This document shows positions 16,101 through 21,234 of a stretch of DNA of 33,419 nt, piece after piece. Position numbers and translations under genes: made by a program. Every line of letters starts with the position of its first letter. The first letter of the stretch is position 1. The DNA comes from DASSWG01 sp041689995 (lineage in GTDB: Bacteria; Bacteroidota; Bacteroidia; Flavobacteriales; Flavobacteriaceae): contig JBDNFD010000006.1 of assembly GCA_041689995.1 (NCBI GenBank), positions 1 to 33,419 on the forward strand, written 5' to 3'. The notes below the pieces were generated by a model that had not been told where the DNA came from, made no database searches, and saw only the letters and a program-made list of their open reading frames with translations.

Positions 16101-16559
16101 TCACCTTTTAATTTTATTCATTCCATTCATGCCTGCCTTGCCGGCAGGCAGGTCCATTCCCTTATCGCTCATCATCTTCATCCCGGATTGCATACAATCT
16201 TCACTTATCATCCCTTCATTATGCATCATCTGCATCATATTGCCCATCATCTTTCCGTCTTTCATCATGGAATGCATCATATTCATTGACATTGTGCTGT
16301 CTTTCATCATCTGCATATTTTCGCCATCCATCATCATACTCATCATGTGTTTATTTCCCTTCATCATCTGCATTGCTTGGTTATTGCCTTGCATGTTCTC
16401 CATAAATTCGGTCATATAATTTTGATTATTGGCCATTGTTTGCATAATCTCGTTTCTTGTTTCTGTATTTTCAAGCATTGCTTGTACGTCCGGTTCTTGC
16501 TTACAACTATTAAATGTCATTAAGCCTAGTACTGATAAAATAATTACTAATGTTCTCAT
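16101..16559 (-). CDS. Met-rich metal-binding lipoprotein (copy 2)
   Basis: A 152-residue paralogue of the 13861-14364 gene. The N-terminus MRTLVIILSVLGLMTFNSC is a lipoprotein signal peptide, then NTETRNEIMQTMANNQNYMT, then Met-rich MMKGNKHMMSMMMDGENMQM. The MDLPAGKAGM insert lies at the equivalent place near the C-terminus, which shows that the element entered before duplication or moved by gene conversion. It lacks the His tail of copy 1. Likely an outer- or inner-membrane-anchored copper sponge. Confidence 0.8.
   Translation of the reverse strand: MRTLVIILSVLGLMTFNSCKQEPDVQAMLENTETRNEIMQTMANNQNYMTEFMENMQGNNQAMQMMKGNKHMMSMMMDGENMQMMKDSTMSMNMMHSMMKDGKMMGNMMQMMHNEGMISEDCMQSGMKMMSDKGMDLPAGKAGMNGMNKIKR
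16128..16157 (-). repeat. 30-bp in-frame palindromic element (copy 2)
   Basis: Core CCTGCCTTGCCGGCAGGCAGG (16132-16152), identical to copy 1, again encoding MDLPAGKAGM. Confidence 0.85.
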
Positions 16560-16563
16560 AATG

Positions 16564-16590
16564 TTTAATTTTTAGATTACTATTTATTTA
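16564..16590 (-). promoter_or_regulatory. Conserved A/T leader of lipoprotein copy 2
   Basis: Minus-strand AATAGTAATCTAAAAATTAA, almost the same as the leader at 14366-14390, supporting duplication of gene plus control region. Confidence 0.35.
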
Positions 16591-16616
16591 TTCTGATTTA
16601 ATTGAATCGATTATGT

Positions 16617-16892
16617 TTATTGTTGAAGTTTTGATTTTTCTTCTACCTTATCCGAAACTGTGTTTGCATTTTGGAATACGTTGGTGGCTTTTTTTATAGA
16701 AATAGTATATTTTTCCGGCAAGACTTTTTTTAGGGTTTCTGTAGCAACGTGGCTGCTCATTGTAATTTCGGCTTCTGCTTTTTCAACATTTGCAACCACC
16801 TTGGTAACATTTTCCACCTGTCCTAAATACTTTTCCACAGATGCTTTACAGCCTCCGCAGCTCATTCCTTTTACATTATAGGTGTGTGTCAT
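16617..16892 (-). CDS. HMA domain copper carrier with C-terminal tail
   Basis: A 91-residue protein with an HMA fold: the metal loop GMSCGGC (C12, C15), then VENVTKVVANVEKAEAEI and the last strand KYTISIKK. A polar 20-residue tail (NVFQNANTVSDKVEEKSKLQ) extends past the normal domain. It probably hands Cu(I) to the neighbouring sensor or pump. It lies 78 bases after the AraC-like regulator. Confidence 0.9.
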   Translation of the reverse strand: MTHTYNVKGMSCGGCKASVEKYLGQVENVTKVVANVEKAEAEITMSSHVATETLKKVLPEKYTISIKKATNVFQNANTVSDKVEEKSKLQQ

Positions 16893-16970
16893 TATTTCTT
16901 TTTTTTAAATGATTATTACACAAAGTTAGTTTTCCCAACCCAGTTTTTTTTGTATAACCTTGGATAATCC

Positions 16971-17528
16971 TTACACAATTCGGTCTATGAATTTTCTGTC
17001 CCATTTTTGCAGATTTTTAAATTCTGTCATAGACATTCCCGTTACGTTTTTGAACTGTCTTGCCAAATGGCCACTACTATTGTAATCTAAACTGTATGCT
17101 ATTTCTGAAAAATTCAACTGTCCCAACTGTATCAGTTCTTTTACCTTCTCAATCTTTAGGTTGATTTCATATTTTTCAATGGTTATACCTTCAGTTTTGC
17201 TGAATAGCTTGCTTAATGCCGAATAGGATTTGTTGAAGGTTTTCGCCAGAAAAGAAGAGATATTTGCATTGTCTTGATTTTCAATTTTTTTGATAAGTGC
17301 AATCTTTATTTCTTCAATCAATACTTCCGTTTCCTCTTTTATGATTTCAAAGCCGTGTGTTTTAAGGATTTCTTCCAGTTTAGAATTCTCTATGGGCATA
17401 CTTTCATTTAGAACCACTTTACCTAATTCGAGTGAATCTATATTGTAACCTAAGGCATTTAGTTCTCTTGCTACCGTTGACTTGCATCGGTTGCAGACCA
17501 TATTTTTTATGTATAAGGTTGTTTTCAT
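16971..17528 (-). CDS. AraC-family regulator with N-terminal HMA-like CxxC domain
   Basis: The 185-residue protein joins two parts. Residues 1-70 resemble an HMA domain: MKTTLYIKNMVCNRC (C12, C15), then ALGYNIDSLELGKVVL. Residues 80-183 form the AraC double helix-turn-helix: SSFLAKTFNKSYSALSKLFS, LIQLGQLNFSEIAYSLDYNS, then GHLARQFKNVTGMSMTEF. It would bind Cu(I) or another soft metal through the CxxC and so act as a one-component regulator of this island (inference). The gene begins 5 bases after a 34-codon membrane-peptide gene. Most AraC sensors bind small organic effectors, so the metal-binding N-terminus is unusual. Confidence 0.85.
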   Translation of the reverse strand: MKTTLYIKNMVCNRCKSTVARELNALGYNIDSLELGKVVLNESMPIENSKLEEILKTHGFEIIKEETEVLIEEIKIALIKKIENQDNANISSFLAKTFNKSYSALSKLFSKTEGITIEKYEINLKIEKVKELIQLGQLNFSEIAYSLDYNSSGHLARQFKNVTGMSMTEFKNLQKWDRKFIDRIV

Positions 17529-17533
17529 TAGTT

Positions 17534-17638
17534 TCAGTTCACGAAAAATTTAACTATCAATCCGCCCGCAACCCAGAAGTAACAAATTAATGCGGCGTAT
17601 TTGAGAATGTTTTCCAACAGTTGGCTTTTGGGTGCCAT
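17534..17638 (-). CDS. 34-residue membrane micro-protein
   Basis: A short frame starts MAPKSQLLENILKYAALICY and continues FWVAGGLIVKFF before TGA. It has a single hydrophobic helix and a basic end. The ATG at 17636-17638 and the stop 5 bases before the AraC-like gene indicate the two are expressed together. Small size makes this a prediction, but codon pattern and position favour a real gene. No family recognised. Confidence 0.55.
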   Translation of the reverse strand: MAPKSQLLENILKYAALICYFWVAGGLIVKFFVN

Positions 17639-17640
17639 TT

Positions 17641-17748
17641 TTAGATATTAGATATTAGACTTAAGACGTTAGATTTTGAAGTTGGAAGCCGGAAGTTAGA
17701 AATCATCCAACTTCAAACATCTAGCTTCTAGCTTCCAATCTCCAGCAT
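17641..17748. repeat. Degenerate short-repeat spacer
   Basis: This spacer holds TTAGATATTAGATATTAGAC-like words and a string of GAAGTTGGAAGC-like words with their complements. A perfect 9-bp inverted repeat, GAAGTTGGA (17678-17686) with TCCAACTTC (17706-17714), lies within it. It separates the haem-binding protein from the regulator and may form a hairpin in RNA. No gene is seen. Confidence 0.5.
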
Positions 17749-18207
17749 CTATTTTAAACCATCCTTTATTTGCTGCATATAACTTATAACCAATACTTTT
17801 TCAGATTTTGACAACACAGCATCTCTATGTATCAGAGTGTAAGAGAACATTGGCATTTCATCATCTTTAATTTGATTTATAATTGACTTTAACTTGCTGT
17901 TTTTCCTTCGGTTCGATAATGAGTCCCATTCACTAAAGTTCAATTCTTCTTTTCCTTCTTTAATATGGTCTTCCAAAAACCAAGCGGCAGGTTGTATCTT
18001 ATTATACCAAGGATATTCCGTGTTGTTGCTGTGGCAATCATAACAGGAAACCTGCAGCTTGTCCTTTATGCCTTTAGGCACATCGTTAACCAACATAAAA
18101 TCGGTTTTTGGGACGGTATCGCTTTGGTTGCGTTCTGTGGGCACAAACTGTATGGCCACAAAGGCTACCAGTAGGACCAATAATGTAATTTTTAGAATTC
18201 TTTTCAT
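17749..18207 (-). CDS. Haem-binding domain (Haem_bd) membrane-anchored protein
   Basis: A 152-residue protein with one N-terminal helix (LLVLLVAFVAIQF) and a periplasmic domain carrying the haem motif CYDCH (residues 55-59), followed by SNNTEYPWYNKIQPAAW, a hallmark of the family. Downstream DDEMPMFSYTLIH probably supplies the distal ligand Met. It likely transfers electrons in the periplasm. It stands alone between two repeat regions within the copper island. Confidence 0.92.
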   Translation of the reverse strand: MKRILKITLLVLLVAFVAIQFVPTERNQSDTVPKTDFMLVNDVPKGIKDKLQVSCYDCHSNNTEYPWYNKIQPAAWFLEDHIKEGKEELNFSEWDSLSNRRKNSKLKSIINQIKDDEMPMFSYTLIHRDAVLSKSEKVLVISYMQQIKDGLK

Positions 18208-18231
18208 TTTCCATGAATTAATTTCAATGAA

Positions 18232-18399
18232 ACCTACAAGGAACCCACCGCTTGCTTCGTTCCTCGCAATCGGTGGGAATACCTTGCAGGATATTTATTC
18301 CTGCCTCTCGTTCCCCGCAATCGGTGGGAATACCTTGCAGGATATTTATTCCTGCCTCTCGTTCCCCGCAAATCGGTGGGAATACCTTGCAGGATATTT
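18232..18399. repeat. 51-52 bp tandem repeat array, about three units
   Basis: The word CGGTGGGAATACCTTGCAGG recurs at 18271, 18322 and 18374, so the unit is 51-52 bases, with TTCCCCGC in the two full copies and a diverged first copy. The first copy also has CCCACCG facing CGGTGGG, so each unit could fold. The array is flanked at the left by AACCTACAAGG, a relative of the CCTTGCAGG word. Open frames across it are only products of the repeat. Confidence 0.8.
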
Positions 18400-18416
18400 C
18401 ACACATCCAACTTCCA

Positions 18417-18442
18417 GCCTCAAGCCTCAAGCCTCAAGCCTC
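18417..18442. repeat. Heptamer tandem repeat next to a stop codon
   Basis: GCCTCAA is repeated 3.7 times and abuts the stop codon of the DUF3347 lipoprotein gene. Such heptamers often mark intergenic DNA in Bacteroidota; no function is known. Confidence 0.7.
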
Positions 18443-19071
18443 TACTCAATTTCCTTTTCCAGCTCTCCACATTTCACCATTTTACTGCCGAAATAGGGAT
18501 TTTTTACCTCTTTGTTCTCACTGAGCCAGCGAGCTCCTTTTTTGTCATTGTACATCGGGCAAAAATACTGGTACAGTTTTTCTCCCGGGCCCGTAATGGC
18601 GACCATATCTATAACATCCTTGCTCAGCACGTCAAAATGTTCCCGTTGGTGGTCCAACTCGCTTTTGCCGATGTGCTCGGCGTGTTCCTTGGCATCGTCG
18701 ATGATGTCCTTCAATTCTTTTTGTTGTTCCGCCGTGTAGCTATCCATGTTAAAACCCTCAAAAGTGCTTTCCAGTTTTTTTCCGGCATTTGCGGCCGCCT
18801 CTTGACTGTCGGCCACCAAGGCATCTTTTACTGTCATATAGTCTGCCACTATTTGCTTGGCATCGGAACTCTGCGTATTGGAATCCATCCTGTCATTGGA
18901 GGTGCCCATATTATCGCCGTCCATGTTATCATCGTGGTTCATTCCATCGTGATTCATTTCAGTATCCATTGCATCGTCTGAATCTTCCTTTTTACTGTCT
19001 TTACAAGACATTGCTGTTAGGCTTATAAAAGCCATTGCCATAATTGCTGTTGTTACTCTTACTCTCTTCAT
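18442..19071 (-). CDS. DUF3347 lipoprotein
   Basis: A 209-residue lipoprotein (signal peptide ends LTAMSC). An Asp/Met/His-rich linker (NHDGMNHDDNMDGDNMGTSN) precedes a DUF3347 domain (about 70-209) with DYMTVKDALVADSQEAAANA, HFDVLSKDVIDM, and the C-terminal YFCPMYNDKKGARWLSENKE motif ending KMVKCGE. This domain is also the C-terminus of CusB in this window (24353-26197). Its Cys and Met residues (FCPM, VKCG) resemble metal ligands, so it may pass copper to the efflux complex. Its signal peptide is nearly identical in DNA to that of the 19239 gene. Confidence 0.88.
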   Translation of the reverse strand: MKRVRVTTAIMAMAFISLTAMSCKDSKKEDSDDAMDTEMNHDGMNHDDNMDGDNMGTSNDRMDSNTQSSDAKQIVADYMTVKDALVADSQEAAANAGKKLESTFEGFNMDSYTAEQQKELKDIIDDAKEHAEHIGKSELDHQREHFDVLSKDVIDMVAITGPGEKLYQYFCPMYNDKKGARWLSENKEVKNPYFGSKMVKCGELEKEIE

Positions 19072-19130
19072 GTTGATTTAAATTTAAATTAATACTCGTT
19101 TATATAAAATTGTTGTTTATTCATTTTTTT

Positions 19131-19210
19131 TGAATTAATGTCCCTTTTTATTTCTTGGTATTCTTCTTTGGATATTTCACCTTGGCGAACCGGTTGTTTA
19201 GAATATCCAT
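19131..19210 (-). pseudogene. Frameshifted SHOCT-domain remnant
   Basis: The frame MDILNNRFAK continues in another frame as GEISKEEYQEIKRDINSK, the SHOCT pattern of the neighbouring micro-proteins. One base is missing in the AAGG-GTGAA region near 19181-19184. The N-terminal membrane helix is absent too, because only 28 bases remain before the upstream gene. A broken fourth SHOCT gene. Confidence 0.7.
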
Positions 19211-19238
19211 GGAATGGTGCCTATTATGAACATTTACT

Positions 19239-19904
19239 TTAAGGCATTTTCATCTGGCCTGTAGCGATCATCCAATGATGACGCTGGTGATGAGCACCTT
19301 CTGCTAATAAACCTATATATCCTAATGCCCTTATTTCTTCAACCTCAGCTTTATCTTGTGTCGTAACTGTTATTGTCCACTGATCGTTGTCTTGTTTGGC
19401 GTCCATATCCCAGCCTTTTTCCATTTTTAACATGGCAGGATGCATTTTAAATAATCTTTTCAGCGCGCCAATCGCTCTTTCATTTTCGGGTTTTACTTGT
19501 ATCACAATTCCATTTTCAATCGGTTTTTGAGAAATAACAGATACGTTTTCAGTAAAAGCTTTCATGTCCAGCAAATGTTGACGTAATACCTCCAGATCAA
19601 CTTTTGACCAATCTGTATTGGGATCAGCTTTAAGTTTCTGAACTACTTCCTGAATTGTGCCGAAAATTTCATTACCCGGCATCGTGAGCGGACTTTGTTT
19701 GTCAATTTGATGATCATGGGTCATAGTTGTTTTTATTGAATCGTGCATCGTATTATCTTTATGCACGTTTTCTTCAGAAGTCATTTCTGTATGATGCCCA
19801 CCTGGACCATCATGTTCTTTTTTACTGTCTTTACAAGACATTGCTGTTAGGCTTACGAAAGCCATTGCCATAATTGTCGTTGTTCTCACGTTTTTCATTT
19901 TCAT
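19239..19904 (-). CDS. Lipoprotein of unknown function with His-rich linker
   Basis: A 221-residue lipoprotein (signal peptide ends LTAMSC). A His/Met linker (HDGPGGHHTEMTSEENVHKD, then TMTHDHQIDK) precedes a globular domain (about 75-221) containing NTDWSKVDLEVLRQHLLDM and KRLFKMHPAMLKMEKGWDMD, then EEIRALGYIGLLAEGAHHQR. I do not recognise a named family. Two of its helices carry His and Met patterns that could bind copper. The first ~22 residues and their DNA match the DUF3347 lipoprotein almost exactly, while the mature parts are unrelated. Translation may begin at Met1 or Met3. Confidence 0.75.
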   Translation of the reverse strand: MKMKNVRTTTIMAMAFVSLTAMSCKDSKKEHDGPGGHHTEMTSEENVHKDNTMHDSIKTTMTHDHQIDKQSPLTMPGNEIFGTIQEVVQKLKADPNTDWSKVDLEVLRQHLLDMKAFTENVSVISQKPIENGIVIQVKPENERAIGALKRLFKMHPAMLKMEKGWDMDAKQDNDQWTITVTTQDKAEVEEIRALGYIGLLAEGAHHQRHHWMIATGQMKMP

Positions 19905-19918
19905 TAATTTTAAATTAT

Positions 19919-21232
19919 TTATTCTGAATTTTGATTGTGTTTATCGGTTGCTAAAAACCATCTTTCCCCTAAGAAGATAAGAATCATAGCCACTAATGCA
20001 ACAATGATGACTGTTATATCAGACTTTGCCTTAATCCATAGAAAGGAACTTAATACTATGACATCTAAAAGTATTGCAACTATAATTATAGCCGAATTAG
20101 CCTTAACTTCTTTTCTTAAGTTTCGCAGTAAACCCCATTGGAAGAGGATGTCCATTACTAAATAAAATATGGCGCCCAAAGATGCTATACTACTTAAATC
20201 GAAAAATATAGTTAGTACAATTGCAATAACAGCAACGTAAACCAACATATGGTTTTGAACAGTTCCGGGCATTCCAAAGTGTTTATGCGGAATGAGCTTC
20301 ATATCAGTTAACATTGCTGTCATTCTGGAAACCGCAAAGATGCTGGCGATGATTCCAGATATGGTGGCTACTATTGCTATACCAACGGTGAACCATAATC
20401 CGTATTTACCAAAAGCTAGCTTGGAAGCTTCTGCCAATGAATAATCTTTGGCTGCTACAATTTCTGAAATAGTTAAATTAGAGGAAACTGCAAATGCCAC
20501 TAATAGGTATATTACTGTACATATTGAAAGAGAAATTATAATTGCGCGTCCCACATTCTTATTTGGGTTTACAATTTCCCCACCGCTGTTTGTGATTGTA
20601 GTGAATCCTTTATACGCCACAATAGCCAAAGCCAGTGCGCCTAAATAATCTGTTGCCGCATAATTTGTTGACTTACTTAATGAAATAGTATCTTGGAAAG
20701 AAAATCCAGCAAACCAAAGTGCTCCTATAGCAAAAACAGCGAGACCTCCAACCTTCAAGATTGCCATAACCAATGACGACTTTCCAATAAAGTTATTGCC
20801 GGAAATATTAATTAGAAAGGCGCCGACAATAAGGATAACTCCCAATATTGGCACCCAAACATTGAAGTTTTCCACACTAAAGAGCTGTAACGTATAAGAA
20901 CCAAAAGTACGGGCCACCAGACTCTCATTGATAACCATTGAGAATGCCATTAAAAGTGAACCCGATGCCGCAACGGTTCGTTTGCCATAGGCTTTCACCA
21001 AATACATAGCGATACCACCGGAGGACGGAAATGCATTTGACAATTTGATATAGCCATAAGCACTAAATCCTGAAATTATCGCTCCCACAACAAATGCAAA
21101 TGGAAATAAATTGCCCGATAGCTCAGCGACCTGACCCAATAAGGCAAATATTCCCGCACCGATCATTACACCGGTACCTAATGCTACAGCGCCTTTTAGT
21201 GATAGACTGTTTTTTTTATAATTATTATTCAT
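19919..21232 (-). CDS. APC superfamily amino acid/polyamine permease (copy 2)
   Basis: A 437-residue, roughly 12-segment inner-membrane transporter, clearly the paralogue of the gene at 8245-9594: GTGVMIGAGIFALLGQVAEL, FPSSGGIAMYLVKAYGKRT, and VAYKGFTTITNSGGEIVNP at the TM6 break. Its C-terminus is short and lacks the Met-rich tail of copy 1. It starts 2 bases after the multicopper oxidase stop, so it is probably translated from the same message. The substrate is unknown. Confidence 0.92.
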   Translation of the reverse strand: MNNNYKKNSLSLKGAVALGTGVMIGAGIFALLGQVAELSGNLFPFAFVVGAIISGFSAYGYIKLSNAFPSSGGIAMYLVKAYGKRTVAASGSLLMAFSMVINESLVARTFGSYTLQLFSVENFNVWVPILGVILIVGAFLINISGNNFIGKSSLVMAILKVGGLAVFAIGALWFAGFSFQDTISLSKSTNYAATDYLGALALAIVAYKGFTTITNSGGEIVNPNKNVGRAIIISLSICTVIYLLVAFAVSSNLTISEIVAAKDYSLAEASKLAFGKYGLWFTVGIAIVATISGIIASIFAVSRMTAMLTDMKLIPHKHFGMPGTVQNHMLVYVAVIAIVLTIFFDLSSIASLGAIFYLVMDILFQWGLLRNLRKEVKANSAIIIVAILLDVIVLSSFLWIKAKSDITVIIVALVAMILIFLGERWFLATDKHNQNSE

Positions 21233-21234
21233 AT

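Noticed and set aside
17678..17714. Rho-independent terminator
   Set aside because: A 9-bp inverted repeat is present, but there is no T-run after it on either strand, and the loop is long.
18232..18399. Possible CRISPR array
   Set aside because: The units are directly abutting with no unique spacers, and there are only about three of them; no cas genes are nearby.
18224..18430. A 68-codon minus-strand frame across the tandem repeat
   Set aside because: It is a translation of the 51-52 bp repeat units; its product repeats GIPTDCGEREAGINILQ and has no family match or leader.
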